From: Streptomyces sp. HNM0574
Lineage (GTDB): Bacteria; Actinomycetota; Actinomycetes; Streptomycetales; Streptomycetaceae
Assembly: GCF_012726235.1 (NCBI RefSeq)
Contig: NZ_JAASAH010000001.1
Span: 558,001 to 622,000 of the forward strand
Reading direction: 5' to 3'
Length of the DNA stretch: 64,000 nt
Shown: one piece after another, positions 16,328 through 24,854 of the stretch
Numbering within the stretch: the first letter of the stretch is position 1
Layout: every line of letters starts with the position of its first letter
Made by a program: the position numbers and the translations under genes
Notes under the pieces: generated by a model
Told to the model about the DNA's origin: nothing
Seen by the model: the letters and a program-made list of their open reading frames with translations, nothing else
The model's database searches: none

Positions 16328-16510
16328 ATGACCCCCGCACTCCGCACCGCGAACCTTCGCCCCGTTCTCGGCCGGCTGCTCACCGCGACGATTCTCTGTG
16401 CGGCCGTCGCCGCCCCCTCCGCGGTGATCGCGCTCGACGAGGCCACCACCTCGCAGCGGTCCGCGAATGCGCCGGGCAGCGAATGGCCGGCCGTCGCCGG
16501 ACTCGTCTGA
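16328..16510 (+). CDS. Small secreted peptide precursor, 60 residues
   Basis: The ATG at 16328 is preceded by TGGAGGA at a good distance. Residues 1-12 are basic (arginines), residues about 17-35 form a hydrophobic Ala/Leu/Val helix, and A-x-A-like sites end at about residue 35. This is a signal peptide that would leave a mature piece of about 25 residues, LDEATTSQRSANAPGSEWPA followed by VAGLV. I do not recognise the family. There is no cysteine or modification enzyme next to it. It is flanked by a strong terminator and a Fur-type repressor gene on the other strand, so it is a monocistronic unit. Confidence 0.6.
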   Translation: MTPALRTANLRPVLGRLLTATILCAAVAAPSAVIALDEATTSQRSANAPGSEWPAVAGLV

Positions 16511-16541
16511 GCCGCGGGAAATCCGCCCCGGGCGGCAACGG

Positions 16542-16592
16542 AAAAGGGGCCGGGGCCCGTTCCACTGGGAACGGGCCCCGGCCCCTTTTTTT
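16542..16592. terminator. Strong bidirectional rho-independent terminator
   Basis: A run of A precedes GGGGCCGGGGCCCGTTCC, which pairs perfectly with its complement across a short loop and is followed by seven T. It lies between the converging small-peptide gene and fur-family gene and has A/T tracts on both sides. Confidence 0.9.
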
Positions 16593-16620
16593 CGGCCATC
16601 AGGACCGGCGGCCTCCCGGA

Positions 16621-17040
16621 TTACCGGCAGTCCGGGCACTCGCCTTTGAAGGTGATCTCCACGGAGTCCAGATTCCAGCCCCTGAGCCGCTTGTCCGGGA
16701 GTTCCTGGCGCGGCACCGAAATATTCGCCACCCGGCCGCAGTTGACGCACAGCGCGTGCTGGTGCGGCTTCCCCGCGATTTCGAAAACGGCGGGCCAGCC
16801 GGGGCGGTCGAACTTGGTGACCAGGCCGGTGTCGAGGAAGTGCCGGACCATGTCGTAGACGGCCTGGCTGGTCAGCGTGCCCAGCCGGGCGCGGGCCGCG
16901 CCGGTGATCGCCTCGACGTCCAGGTGCTCGCCCGAGGAGAGGACCTTCAGCACCTCCAGCCGCGGCCCGGTGACGCGGAGGCCGACGTCGCGGAGCCGCT
17001 GAATCATCGCCTCGTCTGTCTGCGCCGTTTCGCGTGCCAT
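16621..17040 (-). CDS. Fur-family metal-dependent transcriptional repressor
   Basis: 139 residues. The N-terminal winged helix has RVTGPRLEVLKVL, and the hinge/dimer region carries HQHALCVNCGRV with a CxxC. A second CxxC lies in GECPDCR at the C-terminus; the two pairs form the structural zinc site. Actinobacterial relatives are FurA/CatR, which control catalase genes. No catalase gene is adjacent, so the regulon here is unknown. The ATG at 17040 follows GGTGGCGGAG. An interrupted palindrome lies 19 bases upstream and suggests autoregulation. Confidence 0.9.
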   Translation of the reverse strand: MARETAQTDEAMIQRLRDVGLRVTGPRLEVLKVLSSGEHLDVEAITGAARARLGTLTSQAVYDMVRHFLDTGLVTKFDRPGWPAVFEIAGKPHQHALCVNCGRVANISVPRQELPDKRLRGWNLDSVEITFKGECPDCR

Positions 17041-17058
17041 CGCTCCGCCACCTTGGAG

Positions 17059-17076
17059 GGACCAAAAGTTTTGTCC
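17059..17076. promoter_or_regulatory. Candidate Fur-family operator
   Basis: GGACCAAAA-G-TTTTGTCC is a near-perfect palindrome (one extra C in the left arm) just upstream of the repressor gene. On the coding strand it overlaps the expected promoter, with TTGTAC about 10 bases further upstream. It fits autoregulation by the encoded repressor. Confidence 0.45.
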
Positions 17077-17125
17077 ACATCGTACAACTGGTCCCCCGGT
17101 CAGGGCCGGGGCGCCCGCGACGGGC

Positions 17126-18181
17126 TCAGTCCAGCCAGCCGAGCCGGGTGGCGCGCACCCCGGCCTCGAACCGGCTGGAGGCGCCGAGTTCGGTCATCAG
17201 CTCGGAGAGCACCCGGCTCACCGTACGGAGCGAGACGCCGAGGCTGCGGGCGATCTTCTCGTCCTTCATGCCGGAGGCCAGCATCCGCAGCGCGGCCCGC
17301 TGCTGCTCCGTGAGGCCGTCGCCGCCCTGCTCGGGGGAGCCCTGCTCGCCGTAGGCGGTGGCGGTGTGCCAGCAGTACTCGAACAGGGCCAGGTACGAGC
17401 GGACGAGGGCGGGGCCGCGGGCGAGGATGGCGCCGGCCGAGGTGTCCTCCGGGTCGACCGGGAGCAGCGCGAACTGCTGGTCGGCCAGGACCATGTCCAT
17501 CGGGACCACGGGCGACAGACGGACCTCGACGCCGAGTTCGGCCTTGCGGCGAAAGTACTCGGCCTGTTCGGGCACGGAGGCGAACCGGCGGCTGTAGACG
17601 GCGCGGACCCGGACGCCGTTCTCCAGCTGGCGCCGGTCCCGGTCCAGGGCACGCTCCGGGATCTCGCGGCGCAGCGAACCCGGGTGCAGGGAGGCGAGGT
17701 CGTGCTGGATGACGTCGGCGATGTCCTCCAGGACCTGCTGTATGCGCCGGTAGTCGGTGAGGACCTCGACCTCGACCTTCGCCTGGTCGAGGGTGCCGGC
17801 GCGGAGGAAGCGGGCCGCCAGGTGCTCCAGCCGCTCGTACGCCTGGTCGGCCTCGGTCAGATGCTCGCGTAGCCTTCGCTGCTCACGTTCGAGCAGCCGG
17901 AGTAACGCGATCTCCGGGTCGATCACGGCGACGGCGTCCGTCTCCTCCTCGGAGCCGCTTCCGTCGTCCAGGGCGAGCCGGCTGTCGTGGGCCGTGCCCG
18001 TCGGGACGATGAGGCCCAGGGCCACCAACTCGGCTCGGCAGTCCGCGGTTTCCTCCGGGGTGAGCCCCAGGTCGGCGACCGATTCGGCGAAGCTGGAGGC
18101 CCCGCGACCGCGTAGTGCCTGATAGAGAGTCAGCGTCACGTCGGTCGCACCCGAACGCCCCCCGGACCTGATTCCCGCCAC
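17126..18181 (-). CDS. LuxR-type transcriptional regulator with TrmB-like N-terminal region
   Basis: 351 residues. The N-terminus has a small winged-helix-like segment (TLYQALRGRGASSFAESVADLGL), followed by a long charged helix (about residues 85-130) and a central ligand or dimer domain. The C-terminal LuxR HTH is clear: LTEQQRAALRMLASGMKDEKIARSLGVSLRTVSRVLSEL, about residues 290-330, ending in SRFEAGVRA. This layout is common in orphan Streptomyces regulators. GTG at 18181 gives the full frame; GTG at 18139 is an alternative. It ends 85 bases downstream of the Fur-family start and has no obvious target other than its neighbours. Confidence 0.85.
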   Translation of the reverse strand: MAGIRSGGRSGATDVTLTLYQALRGRGASSFAESVADLGLTPEETADCRAELVALGLIVPTGTAHDSRLALDDGSGSEEETDAVAVIDPEIALLRLLEREQRRLREHLTEADQAYERLEHLAARFLRAGTLDQAKVEVEVLTDYRRIQQVLEDIADVIQHDLASLHPGSLRREIPERALDRDRRQLENGVRVRAVYSRRFASVPEQAEYFRRKAELGVEVRLSPVVPMDMVLADQQFALLPVDPEDTSAGAILARGPALVRSYLALFEYCWHTATAYGEQGSPEQGGDGLTEQQRAALRMLASGMKDEKIARSLGVSLRTVSRVLSELMTELGASSRFEAGVRATRLGWLD

Positions 18182-18370
18182 GGTGCAGCAGACTCCCCTC
18201 GTCGCCTGGTGTGCCCTCGGAGACTATGTCACACGAAGCGGTATTTGGACTCGGCCCGGAATTGCCTGGTGACGCGGGTCACATCGGGCGTGACGAGGCG
18301 TCACGGGGGCACGGGCGGGGGAGAAATCACCGGTTGTCGGGCGCCGTTGGGCAGGCCCGCGGGGCCGCAG

Positions 18371-19297
18371 TCAGGCGCCGGGCGCGCAGACCAGCAGGAC
18401 GCCGCGCGTGCGGTGGTCGATCCGGTGCCGGCTGACCGAGGCGACGCGCAGCCCGGCGGCGCGGACGTCCTCCTCCAGCCGTGCCGGGTCGACGATCCAC
18501 TTCTCCGTCGTCAGCCGTACCCGGTGGGTGTGGCCGGGCGCTGAGCGCTCGCAGTCGTAGGTGACCGTCTCCCGCATCCGCGAGGTGCAGAACTCCTGGC
18601 GGGAGCGCACGCGTTCGGTGACGCCGTCGAAGCGGGGGACGTGGAACGCGCGGCCGCGGCGCGGGTGGTCGTGCAGCCCGGGCAGTTCGTGCGCCGTGTA
18701 GTCGAGCGCGAGCGCGCCGCCGTCCCCGAGGTGGGTGGCGACCTCGCGGAAGACGTGGGCGCGCGCCTCGGGCGGGATCGCGGTGACCATGGAGCCGGCC
18801 AGCACCGCGAGCCGGTAGCTGCCGGTGAGCCGCAGCTCGGTGAGGTCGGCGTGGGTCGTCGTCACCAGCCGGTGCACCCGCGGCCCGAACCGGGCCGCCC
18901 AGGCGCGCAGTTGGACGAGGCTGGGCCGGTCCCGGTCCACCGCCTCCACGCGGAAGCCGTGCCGGGCGAAGGGGACGGTCAGCCGTCCGGCGCCCGAGCC
19001 CAGGTCGAGGACCGGCCCGCCGGTCGCGCGGGCCAGGCCCAGGTACGCGACGATGTCGGCGCTGAACGGGCCCAGCAGGGCGCCCTGGAGCCACACGTCC
19101 TCGGGGGACAGCGGGGCCACGGACTCCAGCCCGGGGAGCCAGCCGGGGGAGAGGGGGAACTCCGGAGGCTCGGTCAACCCGCCGTGTTCCGCGGACTGTT
19201 GGCGGGCCTCCCCGAGTTCCGGGACGGCCGTCCCGTACGCCGGTCTGGGCGAGAGTTCGAGCAGGGCCGGCCTGCCGGCGCTGGTCTGTGCGTCCAT
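18371..19297 (-). CDS. Class I SAM-dependent methyltransferase
   Basis: 308 residues. After a variable N-terminus (about 70 residues), the SAM motif VLDLGSGAGRLTVPFARHG and VEAVDRD stand out, with LVTTTHADLTEL and LALDYTAHEL as the later strands. The ATG at 19297 is preceded by the strong ribosome site GGAGGAG. It is flanked by the LuxR-type and GNAT genes with gaps above 170 bases, so it is probably transcribed alone. The substrate is unknown. Some relatives sit in RiPP (daptide-type) loci, but no precursor or lanthipeptide-like gene is visible here. Confidence 0.78.
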   Translation of the reverse strand: MDAQTSAGRPALLELSPRPAYGTAVPELGEARQQSAEHGGLTEPPEFPLSPGWLPGLESVAPLSPEDVWLQGALLGPFSADIVAYLGLARATGGPVLDLGSGAGRLTVPFARHGFRVEAVDRDRPSLVQLRAWAARFGPRVHRLVTTTHADLTELRLTGSYRLAVLAGSMVTAIPPEARAHVFREVATHLGDGGALALDYTAHELPGLHDHPRRGRAFHVPRFDGVTERVRSRQEFCTSRMRETVTYDCERSAPGHTHRVRLTTEKWIVDPARLEEDVRAAGLRVASVSRHRIDHRTRGVLLVCAPGA

Positions 19298-19473
19298 CGC
19301 TCCTCCAGGAAGGTCGGTCGGCCGGTCCCCTGCCGGTGCGGAAGGACCCGTGCCGCCGGGGCCGTCCGCATGCCAGCCATCGTGGCCCGGCGGAACGCGC
19401 CGGAGCCAGCGAACGCGGCTGCGTGTCCACGCGATGGCGTGGATCTGCCAGGGGAGGGGACGGGGCCGGCGGC

Positions 19474-19974
19474 TCAGAGGGTCCGCAGACAGCGCAGGGT
19501 GTCGTCCCGGCCCGGCGCGGGCTCCTGGAGCCGGAAGCCGTGGTGCCGGAGGAAGGGCAGCAGGGGGTCGTCCGGGGAGTGCAGCGAGATCGCCTGCTGC
19601 CGGGCCTCGTGCTGCTTCTGCTGGTCGGTGGCGGCCGACAGCAGCGCGCTGCCGATCTTCCCCCGGCGGTGCGAGGGCGCGGTGCACAGGGAGTAGACCT
19701 CGCCCGAACCGGAGGACGGCACACCGCCCGCGACGGCGCCGACCACCGTGCCGTCCGCCGTGGTGGCCACCAGCCAGCCGAGCCAGCCGGGTGTTCCACC
19801 GGGAATACCTATTTCCGCGCGAATACGCGGCAGAGAGCACTGGTCTCCGATGAGGCGCAACAGGACGGCTTCTTCCAGCAGGCCCGTGTAGCTGGCTCTG
19901 ATTGCTTCCGCCAATACCCGGGACACTGCGGTGGCCTCGGCCGGGACTGCTCGCCGCACGTCCACGGGCGTCAT
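19474..19974 (-). CDS. GNAT-family N-acetyltransferase
   Basis: 166 residues. VYSLCTAPSHRRGKIGSALL contains the acetyl-CoA pyrophosphate loop (R-R-G-K-I-G). The C-terminal FLRHHGF segment is typical of GNAT strand 6. It transfers an acetyl group to an amine of unknown identity. The ATG at 19974 follows AAGGAGGT at optimal spacing, so expression is likely efficient. Its upstream region includes an AT-rich element with TAGTA repeats (20138-20164) similar to the BlaI promoter nearby. Confidence 0.82.
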   Translation of the reverse strand: MTPVDVRRAVPAEATAVSRVLAEAIRASYTGLLEEAVLLRLIGDQCSLPRIRAEIGIPGGTPGWLGWLVATTADGTVVGAVAGGVPSSGSGEVYSLCTAPSHRRGKIGSALLSAATDQQKQHEARQQAISLHSPDDPLLPFLRHHGFRLQEPAPGRDDTLRCLRTL

Positions 19975-20137
19975 AGCCTGCTACCTCCTTGCGACAGCCA
20001 TCTCCCCGCCTATCCCCGACTCTAGCGGTGCCGACGGCCCGAAAACAGGGGAACGGAAGGGCAGTTATGAGCCGAAGTGGATTTGACCGGGTGAACGGGA
20101 AAAGGAAGTGCGGAGCCGCGATGTGCGCCGCACTCGT

Positions 20138-20164
20138 CTACTGAATTCCTTAGTAAATTAGTAG
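20138..20164. promoter_or_regulatory. AT-rich inverted repeat with TAGTA units, possible BlaI-type operator
   Basis: CTACTGAATT (from 20138) faces AATTAGTAG (to 20164), with another TAGTA between them. BlaI/MecI-type repressors bind TACTA/TAGTA half-sites. It lies in the gap between the M56 protease gene and the GNAT gene, both leftward, in the upstream region of the GNAT gene. Confidence 0.4.
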
Positions 20165-20203
20165 CCCCGGGAAGCTTCCCCGCGACCCCGCTGTTCCTGC
20201 CGG

Positions 20204-21094
20204 CTATAGGGAACAGCACGCCAGCAGAAGCGGGACCGCTGGTGCCGCCCAGACAAAGAGCCAGAACAGCCCCCGGACCACAGGGTGTTGCGGCCCGCGA
20301 GGTCCGACGAGACGGCGGATGCGCAGCGCCGCCGAGGGTCCCCCGGCGGCGAGCGTCTCACGCGGGGCTCTGCCCGCGGCCATGACATAGAGCGCGGCGG
20401 CCAGCGCCTCGGGGGAACAGCGCCGCAACGTCCGGTCGTCGGCGGCCAGTTCCATCAGGAACGGCACCTGCGCCCGCATGTGGCGGGCCAGCGGCAGCGG
20501 CCCGAGAACGGCCCCGAACGCCTCGGCGGCCGCCACCGGAAGATGGTGACGGCCTTTGATGTGCGCCCACTCGTGCGCGAGCACCGCGGACAGTTGTGGA
20601 CGGGTCAGGGTGCGCAACGCCCCCGAGGTGACGACGACTTGGGGCGAGCGCCCCGGCAGGCAGTAGGCGACGGGGGAGTCGTGGTCCAGCACCGTCGCCG
20701 GAATCCCGCGGACCCGGCGGCCCACCAGGTGCAGGGTGGAGGCGTGCCGGTGCCGCCTGCGCCGGGAGCTGCGGATGCTGCGCGTGACCGCCGTGGCCAG
20801 CGGCGCCACCAGAGCGGCCATCACGACGAGGACGAGTCCCGCGTCGGCGCTGTCGCCCGTCCACGGGCGGCAGGCCGCCAGCAGGCTCAGCAGGAAGTGC
20901 CCGGTGGGGCTGGGCAGCAGCAGCTGGGACAGCATCGCGCCGGCGGCCCCGGTGAAGAGGACCCCCAGCGCGGCCCAGGCGGTGGCGGCCAGCCGGGGCG
21001 CGTGCTGCGTCCACGCGGAGCGGGCCAGCAGCGCGGGCGCGAGCCCGCCGCTGACCAGCGCGGTGACCAGGGGAGGCAGCAGGTGATGGTTCAC
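20204..21094 (-). CDS. M56-family membrane metallopeptidase (BlaR1/MecR1-like)
   Basis: 296 residues with hydrophobic segments at about 7-25, 36-62, 83-103 and a C-terminal one at about 275-293. The gluzincin motif HEWAH (about residue 175) lies in LSAVLAHEWAHIKGRHH. An acidic ELAADD segment about 40 residues later is the expected third ligand region. It lacks the penicillin-binding sensor domain of BlaR1. Such proteases are thought to inactivate the paired BlaI repressor after a signal. The start overlaps the blaI-like stop by 4 bases (translational coupling). Confidence 0.88.
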   Translation of the reverse strand: MNHHLLPPLVTALVSGGLAPALLARSAWTQHAPRLAATAWAALGVLFTGAAGAMLSQLLLPSPTGHFLLSLLAACRPWTGDSADAGLVLVVMAALVAPLATAVTRSIRSSRRRRHRHASTLHLVGRRVRGIPATVLDHDSPVAYCLPGRSPQVVVTSGALRTLTRPQLSAVLAHEWAHIKGRHHLPVAAAEAFGAVLGPLPLARHMRAQVPFLMELAADDRTLRRCSPEALAAALYVMAAGRAPRETLAAGGPSAALRIRRLVGPRGPQHPVVRGLFWLFVWAAPAVPLLLACCSL

Positions 21095-21468
21095 CGGGCG
21101 GCACCGGAGGGCCCCGGCCGGTCACGGGAGCGCAGGGCGGCGTCCAGGGCCGCCACGTCCTCGCTGGACATGTCCTCGACGAAGCGGAGCAGCGCCGCCG
21201 GACGGTCGCTGCTGCTGCCCAGCGCGTCCTGCATCAGCGCCGCCGTGTACCACTCGCGGGAGCGCACCGGCTCGTACACCCAGGCGCGGTTGACCTTCTC
21301 GCGGCGTACCCAGCCCTTGCGGTGGAGGATGTCGGCCACGGTCATCACCGTGGTGTAGGCCACGGTGCGGGTGCGGTTGATGTCGTCCACGACGGCGCGC
21401 ACCGTACCCCGCTCCCAGTCCCACAGCCGGTCCATGATCTCGCCCTCCAGCTCGCCCAGCCGCCGCAC
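21091..21468 (-). CDS. BlaI/MecI/CopY-family transcriptional repressor
   Basis: 125 residues. LGELEGEIMDRLWDW starts the winged helix, and the recognition segment AYTTVMTVADILHRKGW is diagnostic. The rest is the dimerisation tail. The GTG at 21468 follows CAGGAGG. It forms an operon with the M56 protease. No beta-lactamase or penicillin-binding protein gene is in the window, so the regulated targets are elsewhere or are neighbours such as the GNAT gene. The adjacent copper genes make a CopY-like metal role conceivable, but there is no CxC motif for copper sensing. Confidence 0.9.
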   Translation of the reverse strand: MRRLGELEGEIMDRLWDWERGTVRAVVDDINRTRTVAYTTVMTVADILHRKGWVRREKVNRAWVYEPVRSREWYTAALMQDALGSSSDRPAALLRFVEDMSSEDVAALDAALRSRDRPGPSGAAR

Positions 21469-21507
21469 ACTCGCCTCCTGCTTTGTTCGCCGGTCGGGGA
21501 ACGCCCC

Positions 21508-21518
21508 ATATAGTACGA
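21508..21518. promoter_or_regulatory. TAGTA-containing element in the blaI-like promoter
   Basis: ATATAGTACGA, 40 bases upstream of the start, is the only AT-rich piece in this gap. On the coding strand it reads TCGTACTATAT, which could be both a -10 box and half of a BlaI site. Confidence 0.35.
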
Positions 21519-21623
21519 CCGCTTCTCCGGCCCCGCCCGTCCCTCCGGGCGGCGCCGCGCCCCGACTGCCGTTCCGCCGGGGCGACTTGGGGGCGGCCCG
21601 GGGCGCCGGGGCCGCGTCCGCTC

Positions 21624-21905
21624 TCAGGCCCGTACGAGCCGGGCGATGGCCGCGGACGCCTCGCTCACCTTCGCCTCGGCGCGCGACCCGCCGGCCTCCA
21701 GCGCGTCGCTGACGCAGCAGTTCAGGTGCTCGTCCAGCAGCTCCAGGGCACAGGACTGCAGCGCGGAGGTGGTGGCGGACACCTGGGTCAGCACGTCGAT
21801 GCAGTAGGTGTCCTGCTCGACCATGCGCTGAAGTCCCCTCACCTGCCCCTCGATGCGGCGCAGACGGCGGACGATCGAGTCCTTGTGCGGTGCGTAGCCG
21901 GCCAC
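21624..21905 (-). CDS. csoR: CsoR-family copper-sensing repressor
   Basis: 93 residues, all-helical DUF156 family. The Cu(I) ligand pattern Cys-His-Cys is present: one Cys in TYCIDVLTQ, then His and Cys in LLDEHLNCC. RLRRIEGQVRGLQRM is the conserved N-terminal helix. Cu(I) binding releases the protein from GC-rich operators such as those at 24687 and 24773. The GTG at 21905 follows AAGAGGT. It lies 114 bases downstream of copA on the same strand, so it can be co-transcribed with copZ-copA and close a feedback loop. Confidence 0.93.
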   Translation of the reverse strand: MAGYAPHKDSIVRRLRRIEGQVRGLQRMVEQDTYCIDVLTQVSATTSALQSCALELLDEHLNCCVSDALEAGGSRAEAKVSEASAAIARLVRA

Positions 21906-22019
21906 GGTGACCTCTTCTTGTCGTGGGTCGTCACAAAGAGTCGCGCTGTTCGGTCGGGGCTGGGGGCGGCCGGCACCCGCGGTGCTCCGGCCGCCCCCTC
22001 GGGCTGTGCGGGGGCCGGG

Positions 22020-24287
22020 TCAGTCCGCGGCCCGGAAGGTGCGCAGCCGCATGCTGTTGGCCACGACGGAGACCGAGGAGAAGGCCATCGCCGCTCCCGC
22101 GATCATCGGGTTGAGCAGGCCGGCGGCCGCCAGCGGCAGGGCCATGACGTTGTACCCGAAGGCCCACGCGAGGTTGGACTTGATCGTGGACAGGGTCTTG
22201 CGGGACAGCCGGATGGCGTCCGCCGCGGCCCTCAAGTCACCCCGGACCAGGGTCAGATCGCCCGCCTCGATGGCGGCGTCCGTGCCGGTGCCCATGGCCA
22301 GGCCCAGCTCGGCCTGGGCGAGCGCGGCCGCGTCGTTGACGCCGTCGCCGACCATCGCCACCGACTTGCCCTCGCCCTGGAGGCGCTTGACCACGTCGAC
22401 CTTGTCCTGCGGCATGACCTCGGCGATGACCTCGTCGATGCCGACCTCGGCCGCGACCGCCTCGGCGACGGCGCGGTTGTCCCCGGTGAGCAGGATCGGG
22501 GTCAGGCCGAGGGCGCGCAGCCGCCGGATGGCGTCGGCGCTGGTCGGCTTGATCGCGTCGGCCACCTCCAGCACGGCGCGCGCCGCGCCGTCCCAGGCCA
22601 CCGCGATCGCGGTCCGGCCGGCCGCCTCGGCCTCGGACTTGGCGCGGGACAGGTCGGCCGGGAGCTCGATGGCCCACTCCTGGAGCAGCTTCTCCCGTCC
22701 GACGAGCACGGCGTGCCCCTCGACGACGCCCTGGACGCCGAGACCGGCGACGTTGGCGAAGTCCTCGGGCGTGGGCAGCGTTCCGGTCTTCTCGGCCGCG
22801 CCGGTGGCGACGGCCTGCGCGATCGGGTGCTCGGAGGAGTGCTCCAACGCACCGGCGAGCCGCAGCACTTCGGTCTCGTCCTGGCCGGCCGCGGTGTGCA
22901 CGGTCAGCAGGGTCATCTTGCCGGTGGTCACGGTGCCGGTCTTGTCCAGCACGATCGTGTCGGCCTTGCGGGTGTTCTCCAGGACCTCGGGGCCCTTGAT
23001 CAGGATGCCGAGCTGGGCGCCGCGTCCGGTGCCGACCATCAGCGCGGTCGGCGTGGCCAGGCCCAGGGCGCAGGGGCAGGCGATGATCAGCACGGCGACG
23101 GCCGCGGTGAAGGCCGCCGTCAGCTCGGCGCCGTTGCCCAGCCAGAAGCCGAGCGTGCCCAGCGCGAGGGCGATGACGACGGGGACGAAGACCGCGGAGA
23201 TCCGGTCGGCCAGCCGCTGCGCGGCCGCCTTGCCGTCCTGCGCGTCCTCCACCAGCTTGGCCATCCGGGCCAGTTGGGTGTCGGAGCCGACCCGGGTGGC
23301 CTCGACCAGCAGCCGGCCGCCCGCGTTGAGCGTGGCGCCGGTGACCGCGTCACCCGCGGCGACCTCGACCGGGACCGACTCGCCGGTGAGCATCGAGGCG
23401 TCCACGGCGGAGCTGCCCTCGACGACGACGCCGTCCGTGGCGATCTTCTCGCCGGGGCGGACCAGGAAGTGGTCGCCGACGGCCAGGTCCTCGGTACGGA
23501 TCAGCTGCTCGCGGCCGTCCCGCAGGACGGTGACCTCCTTGGCGCCCAGCTCCAGCAGGGCCTTGAGCGCCGCGCCGGCCTTCCGCTTGGAGCGCGCCTC
23601 GAAGTACCGGCCGGCCAGCAGGAAGGTGGTGACGCCCGCCGCCGCCTCCAGGTAGATGTTGGCGGCCCCGTCGGTGCGGGCGATGGAGAGTTCGAAGGGG
23701 TGCGTCATCCCCGGTTCGCCGGCGGTGCCGAAGAACAGCGCCCACAGCGACCACAGCAGCGCGGCCGTGGTGCCCACCGAGATCAGGGTGTCCATGGTGG
23801 CGGCGCCGTGCCGGGCGTTGGTCCACGCCGCCTTGTGGAACGGCAGCGCGCCCCAGACGACGACGGGTGCCGCGAGCGTGAGCGAGAGCCACTGCCAGTA
23901 CTCGATCTGCAGCGCGGGCGCCATCGCCATGGCGATGACCGGCACGGACAGCAGCGTGGAGACGATGAGCCGCTGCCGCAGGGGCTTCAGCTCGTCGGCC
24001 TCGGGCGCCGCGGCCGGCTCGCCGCCGGATGCCGGGGCGTCGTCCTGGCGCTTGGGTGCGGGCGGGGTGGCGGAGTAGCCGGTGGCCTCCACGGTGGCGA
24101 TGAGGTCGGTGACCTCCAGATCGCCCGCGTAGGAGACCTTGGCCTTCTCCGTCGCGTAGTTGACGGTGGCCTCGACCCCGTCCATGCGGTTGAGCTTCTT
24201 CTCGATCCGGGCGGCGCACGAGGCGCAAGTCATACCGCCGATGGCGAGTTCGACCTCGGCTGTGCCGGGTGTCGTCGTGGTCATCAC
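22020..24287 (-). CDS. copA: P1B-type copper-exporting ATPase
   Basis: 755 residues. An N-terminal heavy-metal domain carries MTCASC (C21, C24). The transmembrane metal site is CPC (404-406, in [11 protein letters not shown]). The phosphorylated aspartate is D448 in DKTGT, and [10 protein letters not shown] lies in the P-domain. About eight membrane helices are seen. It exports Cu(I) from the cytoplasm. Two ATGs (24287, 24284) follow GAGGAG; I use the first. It is preceded by the chaperone gene copZ (85-base gap) and followed by csoR. Length and motifs are complete. Confidence 0.95.
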   Translation of the reverse strand: MMTTTTPGTAEVELAIGGMTCASCAARIEKKLNRMDGVEATVNYATEKAKVSYAGDLEVTDLIATVEATGYSATPPAPKRQDDAPASGGEPAAAPEADELKPLRQRLIVSTLLSVPVIAMAMAPALQIEYWQWLSLTLAAPVVVWGALPFHKAAWTNARHGAATMDTLISVGTTAALLWSLWALFFGTAGEPGMTHPFELSIARTDGAANIYLEAAAGVTTFLLAGRYFEARSKRKAGAALKALLELGAKEVTVLRDGREQLIRTEDLAVGDHFLVRPGEKIATDGVVVEGSSAVDASMLTGESVPVEVAAGDAVTGATLNAGGRLLVEATRVGSDTQLARMAKLVEDAQDGKAAAQRLADRISAVFVPVVIALALGTLGFWLGNGAELTAAFTAAVAVLIIACPCALGLATPTALMVGTGRGAQLGILIKGPEVLENTRKADTIVLDKTGTVTTGKMTLLTVHTAAGQDETEVLRLAGALEHSSEHPIAQAVATGAAEKTGTLPTPEDFANVAGLGVQGVVEGHAVLVGREKLLQEWAIELPADLSRAKSEAEAAGRTAIAVAWDGAARAVLEVADAIKPTSADAIRRLRALGLTPILLTGDNRAVAEAVAAEVGIDEVIAEVMPQDKVDVVKRLQGEGKSVAMVGDGVNDAAALAQAELGLAMGTGTDAAIEAGDLTLVRGDLRAAADAIRLSRKTLSTIKSNLAWAFGYNVMALPLAAAGLLNPMIAGAAMAFSSVSVVANSMRLRTFRAAD

Positions 24288-24372
24288 TGCTCCTCGGGCT
24301 GAGAGCGATTCCGGAGCCCGGGCCCGCCCGGTGTGCGTCCGGGCGGGCCCACGGGCGTGGGTGGGGCGGGGG

Positions 24373-24657
24373 TCAGGCGCGGCCGGTGAGCTCGTAGCCG
24401 GCCTCGTCGACGACCTTGGCGATCAGGCCGTCGTCCGGCTCGCCGCCGGTGGTGACGGTGACCCGGCCGCCGGCGACGTCGACGTCGACGCTGATCACGG
24501 AGTCCAGGGCGCCGATCTCCTTGGTGAGCGTCGACTTGCAGTGACCGCAGGTCATGCCGGAGACGGCGTAGACGGTCTCCTGGGCGTCCGCGACGGCGGT
24601 CGTGGTCTCGGTCGCGCTGGTCTGGCAGCTGCCGTCGGTGGTGCAGCAGTCCGACAT
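24373..24657 (-). CDS. copZ: Copper chaperone CopZ, extended N-terminus
   Basis: 94 residues. The HMA fold begins at about residue 28, with the metal motif MTCGHC. A 27-residue N-terminal extension carries three more cysteines (MSDCC, SCQT) that could bind extra copper; classic CopZ lacks it. It hands Cu(I) to CopA. The ATG at 24657 follows GGAGGG. The CsoR-type palindrome at 24687-24707 sits in its promoter, so it heads a copZ-copA-csoR operon induced by copper. Confidence 0.9.
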   Translation of the reverse strand: MSDCCTTDGSCQTSATETTTAVADAQETVYAVSGMTCGHCKSTLTKEIGALDSVISVDVDVAGGRVTVTTGGEPDDGLIAKVVDEAGYELTGRA

Positions 24658-24686
24658 GGGTTCCCTCCGGGGATCGGTACACTCGC

Positions 24687-24707
24687 GGATACCCAGCGGG
24701 GGTATCC
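24687..24707. promoter_or_regulatory. CsoR-type copper operator (copZ side)
   Basis: GGATACCC-AGC-GGGGGTATCC is an almost perfect palindrome 30 bases upstream of copZ. The ATACCC...GGGTAT core with its G/C centre is the known form of CsoR sites. Confidence 0.8.
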
Positions 24708-24772
24708 ATCCGTCGGACTCATGTATACCCCCACCCCCTATCGAGTGCAAGCCGTGGAGCGCTTTGCTCATC

Positions 24773-24789
24773 TACCCCCCGGGGGTATA
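24773..24789. promoter_or_regulatory. CsoR-type copper operator (rightward gene)
   Basis: TACCCCCC-GGGGGTATA is a second CsoR-like palindrome, 65 bases upstream of the rightward secreted-protein gene. A further TATACCCCC half-site lies at 24724-24732. Confidence 0.75.
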
Positions 24790-24854
24790 TTGACGTGGCC
24801 GTCCCGATGCGGGACGCGACGCGACGGCGGAAGAAGACCCGACTAGGGAGTGCC

